A DNA stretch of 64,000 bases from Deefgea chitinilytica (GCF_016881405.1 NZ_WOFE01000006.1:1-64000); one strand, 5' to 3'. Counted from the stretch's first letter, positions 35,147 through 44,127 are shown. The notes: generated by a model from the letters alone, not told the origin. Program-made: numbers and translations.

Positions 35147-36393
35147 ATCAAACGAGTCCTGCCAGTTAAAAGCTCTTGCATCATGCCTTGCTTGAGGGCG
35201 CGGGTTTTGTCGCGGCGGGCTTCGAGGGCGGTGATTTCGGCGTCCATGTCAGACAGAACTGTTGCGATAGCAGTTTGTTCTTTTAAATCAGGCAAAGTTA
35301 ATTCTATTGATTTAACAATGTCACCACTAAGATTGGGCTGACCACCCTGAGTATATGTTTTGATAATCCAAGGCTTTAGAAAGGATAAAAGTTGGTAAAG
35401 ATAGTCGGTGTTGTCGCGATATAGAACAATTGCCAACACCGCTTGATTAATAGCCGCATTTATCTTTGAAATGGCAACAACGCCAGCTGTTGCACCATAC
35501 AAAGCGATCAACAAATTCCCATTCTGGACTAATTTTGCTGATGAATTCTCAAATCCTTTTTGAGTTATTCGCCCATTGACATCGTGGATGAAGCCTTGAT
35601 TTAGGTCGCCTGACGTTATCCATTGAATATCGCCACCGTAATAAGCTGAATTTGAAGTGGGTGGTGTCCCACCAGAAAAGAAATCAGCAATGTCTCCCAG
35701 CCGCTTCACTTCCCACTCCCCACTAAACCCGGGTAGGCGGGTTTGGGCGGTTAGGAGTTGTTGCATGGCGGCTTGTTTGAGGTCGCGTTTTTTGGCGATC
35801 AGCGCGTCGAGCTGGGCGAGCAAGGCATCGATGTCGGAGAGCGCGGTGGCAATCTGTTGTTGCTCTGTTCGAGAAGGGATTGGCACACGAAATTTCGCCA
35901 AATCCAAACAACTAACAACTGGCTGTGCTCCTTCTTTCTGGCAGTCGAGAATTTGCCGCCACCCCTTTGTGCTTTCTAAGAAAGCCTTAATAAAATTCGG
36001 CGCTGCTTTATCTTCGTCAATGGCGATTCGCGCTGTACTGCGAGAAAGAATGGACTGATCTAGCCAGTTCGGAATATGCACGACTTGACCTATCCCTGCA
36101 CCAACGACAGTCATAACCAAATCTTTAGAACGAATTTTGGCATTTTTATACTGCTGTTCTAGCGATAAAGATACTCTGTGCATTCCGTCCGGACCTGTCC
36201 AGCCTTTGGAGTAGTCCTGACTGCGAAGCATTAAGCAGCCTTGTGCATCAAACTTGCCTGGCTGAACAACACCATATCGGATAGCACGAGTGTTTTGCAC
36301 CAGCTCTCCTAGTGAGCTTACCTTCCAATCCTCCGGAATCATTCCCACTTCCGTCTGCTTATAGCCCTGCGGGATGGCTTTGCTTAGTTCCAT
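35143..36393 (-). CDS. hsdS: Type I restriction specificity subunit HsdS
   Basis: 416 residues. Sets the DNA target of the methylase/nuclease complex. Two target-recognition domains, each followed by a conserved helix: the first from EVGMIPEDWKVSSLGEL to the spacer TALSDIDALLAQLDALIAKK, the second from GFSGEWEVKRLGDIADFFSG to TVLSDMDAEITALEARRDKT. The two halves would read a bipartite sequence. Overlaps hsdM by 10 bp and DUF2971 by 4 bp. Phase-variable repeats in the gene are not seen. Confidence 0.95.
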   Translation of the reverse strand: MELSKAIPQGYKQTEVGMIPEDWKVSSLGELVQNTRAIRYGVVQPGKFDAQGCLMLRSQDYSKGWTGPDGMHRVSLSLEQQYKNAKIRSKDLVMTVVGAGIGQVVHIPNWLDQSILSRSTARIAIDEDKAAPNFIKAFLESTKGWRQILDCQKEGAQPVVSCLDLAKFRVPIPSRTEQQQIATALSDIDALLAQLDALIAKKRDLKQAAMQQLLTAQTRLPGFSGEWEVKRLGDIADFFSGGTPPTSNSAYYGGDIQWITSGDLNQGFIHDVNGRITQKGFENSSAKLVQNGNLLIALYGATAGVVAISKINAAINQAVLAIVLYRDNTDYLYQLLSFLKPWIIKTYTQGGQPNLSGDIVKSIELTLPDLKEQTAIATVLSDMDAEITALEARRDKTRALKQGMMQELLTGRTRLI

Positions 36394-38786
36394 GCCAACC
36401 CCATTTTTTTCAGGTGTTCAGTTACTTTCGCGCTGAGTGCTTCCACTTCGGCTTCTAGTTGCGGTAGCGGCGTCGCGTAGCGTTCGGCTAGTTCTTTGAT
36501 GCGGCGGGTCAGGGTTTGGCTGACGCGGTCGAGCTCGCACTGTACGCTGGCCTCTAGCGCTGCGAGCCATTTGTATTCGACAACCAGATTGCAGACTTCC
36601 ACTTGGCTGATCTGGCGGTATTGCTGCACGACTTTGGTGTCGAGCGCTTTTTGCGCGTCTTTCAGCTTTTTGCTGGCGGCAGCCTCAAGTTCGGAGAGTG
36701 CCAACCATGCTTTAAGCTGGGCGAGCTCTTCGGCAGCGCTGCTGTCTTTGGCGATGACCTTGGCGCGATCTTTGACGCTTTTGGCGCTGAGTTTGCCTTT
36801 TTCGGTTTTAGCCTCGCACAGCAGACCATCTTCAGCGCCGTGTTCTTCTTCCATTTCTTCTAGCTGGCGGGTGATGTCATCGCGCTGGCTTTCCAGCTCG
36901 GCTAGCTGTGCCGCTTCAGCAGCAAAGTAGTGGGCGATGATCAGGTCTTTGGGTAGTAGATCGGTGTTCGGGGATGGATTAGAAGGGGCATTGTTCCAAC
37001 CCAACCAGCTGCCATCACTGATTACCATTTGTACGTCGTCTTGCAGCGTGGTGGCCCAGTAGTCGAGCAGGTGCTGGTAGAGGTCGTAGTTATCAATTAG
37101 CGCGAGGTCAGCATGGCTGGCCAGTAGATCCTCGGCGATGCTGTGGATTAGCTGCTTGGGCTTGGTGTAGGGGTTGATGCCTTTGAGCTGCGGTAACACT
37201 CGTTTTTCCCAGGCGCTGAAATGCGCTTTGGCGTTGGCATTAAAGGCGATGAATTCGGGGTGATTGAAAATGGTGGTTTTGATGTCGCCAGTGGCCACAG
37301 TTAGATTGCTGTAGCCGGGGTATTGGCTTACAGTGAATAGCTGTGAACGCATAGCGGGCAATACGTGCCAGTATGCTTGTAGCGCATCAATATCACGATC
37401 TGGGATGCCGCCGCGCAAATGGGCGGCGAGGTCTTGCAGATCTTCGGCGTCAGAGGTGTCGATGTAGCGCGGTAGATTCAGGTTGTAATCATTACCGGCG
37501 ATTTCAGCCAGTGGCACGAGGCGGCTGTATTTGGGTGTTTCGTGTTGTTGGGTGAAGGTATCGACGATTTTGTGGATGTCTTGCTCACGTAATCTATTTT
37601 TATTGCCGTCTTTGATGAAGCCTTTGCTGGCATCGATCATAAAGATGCCTTTTCGTGCGGCAGCGTGCTCTTTATCCAGCACGATAATGCAGGCCGGAAT
37701 GCCGGTACCGTAAAACAGATTGGCAGGCAGGCCGATGATGGCTTTGATATAACCACGGCTGACGATCTCTTGCCGAATGCGGCCTTCAGCGCCGCCACGG
37801 AACAGCACGCCATGCGGCAAAATCACTGCGGCTTTCCCAGTGGATTTAAGCGAGGTGAGCATATGCAGCAAGAAGGCGTAATCGCCGTTCTTTTCGGGTG
37901 GCACGCCAAATTCAAAGCGCTTGTATTCGTCCTCTAGCGGATTGAGGCCATTGCTCCAGGCTTTGGTCGAAAACGGTGGATTGGCGACGATAAAATCATG
38001 GCGCTTGAGGCTGCCATCGGCTTCTTTGAAATAGGGGCGCGATAGTGTGTTGTCTTGCCAGATTTCTGCCGTAGGGCAATCGTGCAAGATCATGTTCATT
38101 TTGGCCAAGGCGCTGGTGGCGTTGTCCATTTCCTGCCCGTAGATCGTTAGATCGAGCGAGGTAGCGTGCTTGGCTTCGTCGTGCGCTTTGAGCAGCAGCG
38201 AGCCCGAGCCGCAGGTGGGGTCATAAATGGTTTGATCGCCTGATTTGGCCTCGTGCAGATTGAGCACTTTTGACATCACGCGCGAGACTTCTGCTGGCGT
38301 GTAAAACTGGCCTTTGGATTTGCCCGAGTCAGTAGCGAAATGGCGCATCAAGTATTCGTAGGCATCGCCCAGAATATCGTCGCCATCGGCACGGTTGCCC
38401 GCGAAATTGAGATTGGGGTTGTCGAAAATGCTGATCAGGTTGGTGAGCCGATCAATCATATCCTTGCCCTTGCCGAGCTTATCTGGATCGTTGAAGTCGG
38501 CTACATCAATCACGCCTTTCAGATCGTTAGCTTCGGCCAGCTTGGCGATAATGATATTGATCTTGTCGCCGATTTCTTTGTCGCCCTTGAGCGCGACCAT
38601 ATCGGCAAAGCTACCGCCTGCAGGCACTTCGATCAGCGAATCCCTGCCCCTGTATTTATCCGAGACATATTTCACGAATAACAGTACTAGTACGTAGTCT
38701 TTGTACTGGCTGGCATCCATCCCACCACGCAGCTCGTCGCAGCTTTTCCAGAGGGATGAGTAAAGTTCAGATTTCTTGATGGCCAT
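36384..38786 (-). CDS. hsdM: Type I restriction methylase HsdM (long form)
   Basis: About 800 residues from ATG 38786 (the frame opens at 38837 but conserved sequence starts MAIKKSELYSSLWKSCDELRG). N6-adenine methyltransferase: motif I DPTCGSGSLLLKAHDEAK, motif IV VANPPFSTKAWSNG, and the N-terminal helical domain. Beyond about residue 480 an extra ~300-residue tail contains a charged coiled coil (LAELESQRDDITRQLEEMEE), longer than the classic 520-residue HsdM; such long forms exist in other bacteria. First gene of the operon. Confidence 0.95.
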   Translation of the reverse strand: MAIKKSELYSSLWKSCDELRGGMDASQYKDYVLVLLFVKYVSDKYRGRDSLIEVPAGGSFADMVALKGDKEIGDKINIIIAKLAEANDLKGVIDVADFNDPDKLGKGKDMIDRLTNLISIFDNPNLNFAGNRADGDDILGDAYEYLMRHFATDSGKSKGQFYTPAEVSRVMSKVLNLHEAKSGDQTIYDPTCGSGSLLLKAHDEAKHATSLDLTIYGQEMDNATSALAKMNMILHDCPTAEIWQDNTLSRPYFKEADGSLKRHDFIVANPPFSTKAWSNGLNPLEDEYKRFEFGVPPEKNGDYAFLLHMLTSLKSTGKAAVILPHGVLFRGGAEGRIRQEIVSRGYIKAIIGLPANLFYGTGIPACIIVLDKEHAAARKGIFMIDASKGFIKDGNKNRLREQDIHKIVDTFTQQHETPKYSRLVPLAEIAGNDYNLNLPRYIDTSDAEDLQDLAAHLRGGIPDRDIDALQAYWHVLPAMRSQLFTVSQYPGYSNLTVATGDIKTTIFNHPEFIAFNANAKAHFSAWEKRVLPQLKGINPYTKPKQLIHSIAEDLLASHADLALIDNYDLYQHLLDYWATTLQDDVQMVISDGSWLGWNNAPSNPSPNTDLLPKDLIIAHYFAAEAAQLAELESQRDDITRQLEEMEEEHGAEDGLLCEAKTEKGKLSAKSVKDRAKVIAKDSSAAEELAQLKAWLALSELEAAASKKLKDAQKALDTKVVQQYRQISQVEVCNLVVEYKWLAALEASVQCELDRVSQTLTRRIKELAERYATPLPQLEAEVEALSAKVTEHLKKMGLAWN

Positions 38787-38985
38787 AAGGTGCTCGGTAA
38801 GGTATTGCGATGGCATAAAACGCAAGTAAAAAGCCACGTTCAGCCGAAAATAGGATGGGTGAGATGATACCTTGCTGACGAATAACTTTCTATCAATTGT
38901 TGGCGGGGTGATAGGTGGGGTTTATGCTGCAGGTAGAGCCAATTCAAAATTGTGGCTGGAATGAATTTAACGATTGGTGGCCGTA

Positions 38986-40281
38986 ATGAAGACTAAACAG
39001 ATCGAAGCGCATTTGCTTGAAGTGGCGAAACTTAAGCAAAGAAATTTAGATGGCTATTTTTATCACGAGAATCAATTTCAGCAGAGCTTGGTTTTTAGTG
39101 GGCGCAAGCTGGATGATGTTCGGCTGGCAAGGATTGATTTATTGATGCGCCAACTGCTGCGCTACTTGGTGCTGAGTGCAGAAAAACGACAGGGATATGA
39201 TTTTTTTACCAGCTTACCACCGCTATTTGCATTGGCAGAAACTCGTAACGGATTGAAGCTTTTATGGGTTAAAGGAATGTTGCCGTTTTTGACTGCGGAA
39301 AGAACTCGATCAATCGGTGTCTATCGTGGCTACAAATGTTCCCCATGGGCGCACTTTTTTTGTGATTATGCATGTGCGACGTTGCTGCTGAATTCGATTG
39401 AGGCGGCTAGTCCTACGCGGTCATGGTTAAATAAAACCCGCGATCTCGACGATCCACAGCCTGGATTTTCTATTGGTGAGCTGAAGAGATCAATAGGGGA
39501 GGCCTTGGATAAGTTACGTCCCCATGTGGCAAAGTACAAAAGCGACATGAAGTCGCTGGAGTCGTCGGTAAATGCAAATTACAAGAGCCTGAGTCAGCAA
39601 ATTAATCGTTTCATTCGAGCGGAAAAGCAGGTGTGTGTTACGGCGTTAAAATTGCTCTACAGTGCAGAGTGGCATCGTCAATTTAAGGCACCTGAGTATT
39701 ATTTCAGCCAGGTAAGCGCCGATATAAAGCGTCTGCTGCAAAGTAAAGCGCATAAGGACTTGCACCAAAAAATAACGGGGTTTCTCTGGAAAATTGAATC
39801 GGCCGATGAGGGGCTTCGTGTGCATTTGATACTGTTTTTACGCCCTGATGTTGTTAATGATCCAGTTTTATTTCGTGAGCAGATCGGGCAGCGCTGGGCG
39901 AGGGATGTCGTTGCGGATTCTGAGGGTGGTTATGCCACTGCATGGTTCGATGGGGCACAAAATGTGGATATATGTCCTCCCCATGATTTTTGCGCTGGTA
40001 GCAGTGAGATTTCCCAAAAAATTGATGAGATTGTTTGCTACGTGGTGCTGCAGGATTTCTTTCGTCGTTACCAAGGTGATGACAAGGTAATTGCCAAAGA
40101 TGATGTACTAGATAAGATTACTGGAGCGAAGTCGTCTGTTGTTTTGGGCTGCGATATTCAGCAGGCTCGAAAGCGGTACAAGCATCATACTTATGCTTTT
40201 GGATATGGTCAGCAGGAACGGAGGCGGAAGGTGGGGGCAGTGCAGGTACGGTCAACAAAAAATAAAGATGCTGCTGCGTGA
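38986..40281 (+). CDS. Degenerate inovirus Gp2-like protein
   Basis: 432 residues. The C-terminal part aligns in order with the Gp2/YfjJ protein at 26306: GFLWKIESADEGLRVHLILFLRP stands where that protein has YIWRLEFGEQKGWHYHCIIFF, and IDEIVCYVVLQDFF where it has AAAYLCKID. The HYH metal motif is reduced to VHL, so nuclease activity is doubtful. The start ATG 38986 is preferred over an upstream TTG/GTG. It stands alone, divergent from hsdM, with a basic C-terminus (QQERRRKVGAVQV). It may be a remnant Rep or a DNA-binding derivative. Confidence 0.65.
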   Translation: MKTKQIEAHLLEVAKLKQRNLDGYFYHENQFQQSLVFSGRKLDDVRLARIDLLMRQLLRYLVLSAEKRQGYDFFTSLPPLFALAETRNGLKLLWVKGMLPFLTAERTRSIGVYRGYKCSPWAHFFCDYACATLLLNSIEAASPTRSWLNKTRDLDDPQPGFSIGELKRSIGEALDKLRPHVAKYKSDMKSLESSVNANYKSLSQQINRFIRAEKQVCVTALKLLYSAEWHRQFKAPEYYFSQVSADIKRLLQSKAHKDLHQKITGFLWKIESADEGLRVHLILFLRPDVVNDPVLFREQIGQRWARDVVADSEGGYATAWFDGAQNVDICPPHDFCAGSSEISQKIDEIVCYVVLQDFFRRYQGDDKVIAKDDVLDKITGAKSSVVLGCDIQQARKRYKHHTYAFGYGQQERRRKVGAVQVRSTKNKDAAA

Positions 40282-40362
40282 TTGTTGGTTTAAAAAAGAA
40301 CCAACAAAAAGACCAACAATGTTGTTGGACTGGGTGGTAAACTGTGGGATTGCGTTGGACAC

Positions 40363-40393
40363 AAAAAACCCCACAAACCTAGGTTTTATGGGG
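40363..40393 (-). terminator. Terminator downstream of tRNA-Leu(GAG)
   Basis: On the minus strand GCCCCATAAAACCTAGGTTTGTGGGG followed by TTTTTT. A second small hairpin CACCCTTGGAAAGGGTG lies at 40412-40428. Confidence 0.8.
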
Positions 40394-40430
40394 CTTATCG
40401 TACTTCTTTGTACACCCTTGGAAAGGGTGG

Positions 40431-40517
40431 TGGTGCGCAACACGAGACTCGAACTCGCACGCCTGTAAGGGCACAGCGACCTCAACGCTGCGTGTCTACC
40501 AATTCCACCAATCGCGC
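40431..40517 (-). tRNA. tRNA-Leu (anticodon GAG)
   Basis: An 87-nt class II tRNA: acceptor GCGCGAT/GTTGCGC with encoded CCA, D-arm GGTGGAATTGGTAGACAC, anticodon loop TTGAGGT, a long variable arm and T-loop TTCGAGT. Its 3' end is repeated in decayed form beside the integrase at 7385, so it is the likely integration target of the island to its left. Confidence 0.95.
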
Positions 40518-40750
40518 ACTACATTCTGTTTTGATTGCTCAAAATCAGTGAGGAACGGCATTCTAACTAGACCGTCTGCGATTGTCTAGTGTTTGGCGTG
40601 GTTTTTTTTGATTTTTTCTTATTTCTTGTGGCTTGTGAGCGGGCGGCGTCGTGATTTTGCGATTGTTTGTGGTTCTTGCTTGATGCTTATTAAAAGCAGC
40701 GTCACACTGTTGGGATACACTTCCTTGCAATTGATAGATTGGAGAATGAA

Positions 40751-41242
40751 ATGACTGTTCGTTATAAAGTTGGCGCTCGTGCAAGTAATCGTTTGCCAGA
40801 AGCATTGCAATCGAGTGATGGCATTCGCCAAGCTTTGAAAGCGGTTGCCGAATATTTTCCATTGGATTTGACGGTGGATGAATTGGAGCTTGAATTGCTG
40901 CTCAAGTCTTCTAAAACGTTGTCGCGTTTTTTTGTGCCAGGTAGCAAGATTGATGTGGCAATTCAGTTTGCTGAATTATGCGAAATTTCTAGCGAGCTGT
41001 TTAAAGAAGTGAAAGACATCCGCAAGAAAGTAAAAAGCATCATTAGCGACCATGAAGATGAATTGGAAACCAATCACGTTGGCGCTTTGCAATACGTAAC
41101 GGAATTCCGTTCTGAGATGGGCCCCGCTTTGGCGAACTCGATTGTGTTGCGCCGTTTTGCCAATTTTGTGGATGCCGTCTTGTTGGCACAAATTCAGTAT
41201 TCAGCGGAAAACGTTGAGATTGAGTTGTATTTTGGTGCGTGA
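40751..41242 (+). CDS. Conserved hypothetical protein
   Basis: 163 residues from ATG 40751, with GGAG 6 bp upstream. Soluble, largely helical, acidic C-terminus; segments such as LKSSKTLSRFFVPGSKIDVA and VKDIRKKVKSIISDHEDEL suggest a helical bundle. No family recognised. Followed at once by a palindromic element and a strong bidirectional terminator. It lies outside the suggested island. Confidence 0.65.
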   Translation: MTVRYKVGARASNRLPEALQSSDGIRQALKAVAEYFPLDLTVDELELELLLKSSKTLSRFFVPGSKIDVAIQFAELCEISSELFKEVKDIRKKVKSIISDHEDELETNHVGALQYVTEFRSEMGPALANSIVLRRFANFVDAVLLAQIQYSAENVEIELYFGA

Positions 41243-41246
41243 TAAG

Positions 41247-41299
41247 TAGGTATTGCTTTGTAGCCATTAATTCATAATGGCTATATCGAAATACCCTAG
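41247..41299. repeat. ~50-bp palindromic element, copy 6
   Basis: GGTATTgctttgTAGCCATTA attca TAATGGCTAtatcgAAATACC: the clearest copy, with complementary inner arms TAGCCATTA/TAATGGCTA and outer arms GGTATT/AATACC. It starts 5 bp after the stop codon of the preceding gene. Confidence 0.75.
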
Positions 41300-41303
41300 A
41301 TGT

Positions 41304-41335
41304 AAAAAAGCCCCGCAGCGTTTGCGGGGCTTTTT
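41304..41335. terminator. Bidirectional terminator between hypothetical gene and chitobiase
   Basis: AAAAAAGCCCCGCA gcgtt TGCGGGGCTTTTT works on both strands for two convergent genes. Confidence 0.9.
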
Positions 41336-41348
41336 GCTGCGTGGCGAT

Positions 41349-43895
41349 CTAGTTTACGGTGATCGTTGCGCTCTTGCGATTGCTGCTGCTAAAGGCCGCG
41401 AGCTTGACGCCGCCGAACGAGGCGTGTTGGCTGATTGCTTGGTAGTCCAGTGGCGCGGTGTATAGCGCTGACTGTGCGGTAGGCTCACTGCCGTCCACGG
41501 TGTAGCGGATTGCCAAGCCTGGTGCCGAGAGGTTGGCATACAGCTTGCCGCCTTCCACTTTGGCGCCTGGCAATGGAATACGGTAGCCGTAGCCGCCGAG
41601 GAAACCATCTAAGCGAGCGAGTTCACGTTGACCAAGGCGGTTGGCAAATTCATTCCAATCGCTATCCATTTTGGCTTTACGTGCAGCGGCATCGCTGATG
41701 AAGGTCCATTTTGGATCAACAGCCCATGCGCGCTCGGCCAAGGCAATAATCCGTGGCATTGCGAGGTATTCGAGGCGGCCTTGATTGCGGATGTTTTCCG
41801 CCCACAATTGGCCTTGAATACCGATGATGTTTTTGGTGCCCTCAGGCGTTAAACGCACTTTGCTGGCGATATTGTCTTGATCGAGCGGATGACCCATCAA
41901 GTTCACCGTCGCGGTCGTGAAAATATCGAGCGGGCAGAATTCATACGCGCCGCGCGTCTCGATAAAACCACCCCAGTAGTAGCCTGGTTCAGCTGGGTTT
42001 TTGGCGTAAGCCAAGTCAAAATAGAGGTTCGTGACGTTCGACAACACGGTTTTGTAACCAGCGTTGGCGAGTTGGTAAGCGAAGTCTTCCTGACCCCAGC
42101 CCCAGACGTTGTTCCACACGTAAGGGCGGAAGTTGGCGTTGACGAATTCTGGATTTGGACCATGCGTGTGCTGACCGTTGACTTCTTGTTTGATCAGCGC
42201 AATTTCTTCCCAGCCGCCAAACACCAAACCGTATTTTTTCAATAGGTCGCGGTAGCGGGCGAGGAAGTAGTTTTGCAATTCAACAATGGTGGTCATGCCT
42301 TGTTCTTGCATAAACGCTTGGCAAACAGGAGATTTTTCCCATGCACCGTGTGGTACTTCGTCGCCACCGGTGTGCATGGTGGTGAACGGTGCGCCCGCCG
42401 CTTGGTACATCGCTTGGATATCGTGCAATACGGTTTCGATGAAGTTGTAGCATGATTCTTGGCCGATACAGATCACGTTATCGTGCCATAGTTGCACTGA
42501 TTCATATTCAGAAGCATCGTCAAAGTCGCAGAGCAAATATTGCTTGGCTTCAGTTTCACGGCCGGTTTGCATCAGGCGGTGATAACGAACATTCATCGCT
42601 TTAATCGCGGCACGGGCGTGGCCGGGGACGTCGATTTCTGGTACGACTTCAATATGGCGTGCGGTGGCAAACTTCAAGATTTCAATGAAGTCTTCACGGC
42701 TGTAAAAACCCGTTCCGGCAGGATTGCTCACATCGCCGCCTGAACCAAAGCACGGTACTAGGTTGTCGGTTTCGGTGAGCGTAAAGCCGCGTTTGCTACC
42801 GATTTCAGTCAGCTCTGGCAGGCTAGGGATTTCGAGGCGCCAGCCTTCGTCGTCGGTCACGTGGAAGTGAAATTGATTGAGTTTGTACAGCGCCATGCAG
42901 TCTAGCAAGCGTAGTACGCTTTCTTTGCTGCTAAAGTTCCGACCTACATCCAAATGCATGCCACGGTAGGCAAAGCGTGGCGCATCGATGATTTTGCCAC
43001 ATGGTACAGTAAGGGTGCTTTGTGGGTTGAGGAAGGCGGCAACTGGGAACAGTTGGCGCAAGCTTTGCAGTGCATTAAACACGCCGTGTGCGCTCGCACC
43101 GGTGATGGTGATGGTGTCGGCGCTGATCTCTAATGAGTAGGCTTCTTTTGGTGCCAATGTATCGCTTACTGTTACGCTACCTACTTGCAACACAATCGCT
43201 TGGCGGCCTGCTGGGCGCGCTGCAGCACGTTGCAACTTAACTGCGCTGACATCGTGAATCGCCGCACGCAAAAAGCGGGCTTCAGCGGCTAATTCGCCAG
43301 TGTGAACAATCAGCGTGTCTTTATTGATGGTGAAGCTGCCATTCGTCCATTCGCTAGAAATCGGCGTTGGCGTGATTTTGCCAACTTGATCGCTTGGCAA
43401 TAGCGTTAGGTCTTTATTGTGTTCAAAGGTCAGGCTAGGGCTGCTCAGTGGGACTTGGTCGTTGGCATTGCGATTGCGCTGGCCTTCGCTGGTAAACGGT
43501 GCGATTTCAGGATCGCCAATGGTTTCAAAGCGGGCGTCGGCTTGGCCATCGTTGTAAACAATGTAAAACCCTAGCGGTGCGTCGGTTTCGGCGATGACCC
43601 AAAATAGGCCTTCATAGGCAAAAGTGCGCGTTTCGCCCGGTGCGACAGCGGTGAATTCAGCTTTCGGGGCGAGGCGCCAAAAGTCGCCATTCACGTGCGT
43701 GACTTCGACGTTGCCGCTGACTGTTTCGGGTTTGATTTTACGGCAGGTATTAAAATAAAGCGCCCAACCTGAGGCTGGCAGCGGTTTATCCGACAAATTG
43801 GTTAAACTCAGCTCGGCTAAAAAATTATCGCCATTGTGCGCGTTGGTGGTGCAAGACCATTTTAGTTGTAGGTGGCTGCCTGATGGCTGGGTCAT
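41349..43895 (-). CDS. Beta-N-acetylhexosaminidase (GH20 chitobiase)
   Basis: About 848 residues. Splits chitobiose and short chito-oligosaccharides to GlcNAc. Domains in order: CHB_HEX carbohydrate-binding domain (LQLKWSCTTNAHNGDNFLAE), GH20b domain, GH20 barrel with the catalytic pair in HTGGDEVPHGAW and substrate motifs YRGMHLDVGRNFSSK and FHFHVTDDEGWRLEIP, and a C-terminal Ig-like CHB_HEX_C. Domain plan as in Serratia and Vibrio chitobiases. The start ATG 43895 has GGGAGAA upstream; neither it nor the longer frame to 44021 gives a signal peptide, so the enzyme may be cytoplasmic. Paired palindromes lie 200 bp upstream. Confidence 0.93.
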   Translation of the reverse strand: MTQPSGSHLQLKWSCTTNAHNGDNFLAELSLTNLSDKPLPASGWALYFNTCRKIKPETVSGNVEVTHVNGDFWRLAPKAEFTAVAPGETRTFAYEGLFWVIAETDAPLGFYIVYNDGQADARFETIGDPEIAPFTSEGQRNRNANDQVPLSSPSLTFEHNKDLTLLPSDQVGKITPTPISSEWTNGSFTINKDTLIVHTGELAAEARFLRAAIHDVSAVKLQRAAARPAGRQAIVLQVGSVTVSDTLAPKEAYSLEISADTITITGASAHGVFNALQSLRQLFPVAAFLNPQSTLTVPCGKIIDAPRFAYRGMHLDVGRNFSSKESVLRLLDCMALYKLNQFHFHVTDDEGWRLEIPSLPELTEIGSKRGFTLTETDNLVPCFGSGGDVSNPAGTGFYSREDFIEILKFATARHIEVVPEIDVPGHARAAIKAMNVRYHRLMQTGRETEAKQYLLCDFDDASEYESVQLWHDNVICIGQESCYNFIETVLHDIQAMYQAAGAPFTTMHTGGDEVPHGAWEKSPVCQAFMQEQGMTTIVELQNYFLARYRDLLKKYGLVFGGWEEIALIKQEVNGQHTHGPNPEFVNANFRPYVWNNVWGWGQEDFAYQLANAGYKTVLSNVTNLYFDLAYAKNPAEPGYYWGGFIETRGAYEFCPLDIFTTATVNLMGHPLDQDNIASKVRLTPEGTKNIIGIQGQLWAENIRNQGRLEYLAMPRIIALAERAWAVDPKWTFISDAAARKAKMDSDWNEFANRLGQRELARLDGFLGGYGYRIPLPGAKVEGGKLYANLSAPGLAIRYTVDGSEPTAQSALYTAPLDYQAISQHASFGGVKLAAFSSSNRKSATITVN

Positions 43896-44093
43896 TCTTA
43901 TTCTCCCTTCTTGCTGGTCAGTGATGTCCGAGATTAGGCGCATTTGCGCACGTGAAATCAAGTTTAGAAGCCTTGTTGCGGCTTCGCCAATGAAAATTGT
44001 ATGAACCGACAAAATCAGCACATATTAATATTCCAATTCCAACGAGAATCGAATTGAGCTGAGATTGATGATGAAATATTACTTGGGGAGTTA

Positions 44094-44127
44094 AGGATTA
44101 AATCCTGTTATAGAAGGATTTAATCCT
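44094..44127. promoter_or_regulatory. Paired 13-bp palindromes upstream of chitobiase (candidate operator)
   Basis: AGGATTAAATCCT (44094-44106) and AGGATTTAATCCT (44115-44127), each palindromic and the reverse complement of the other, with centres 21 bp apart (two helical turns). They lie in the 352-bp gap between the radical SAM gene and the chitobiase start. The rest of this gap shows no gene with a start codon. Confidence 0.55.
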
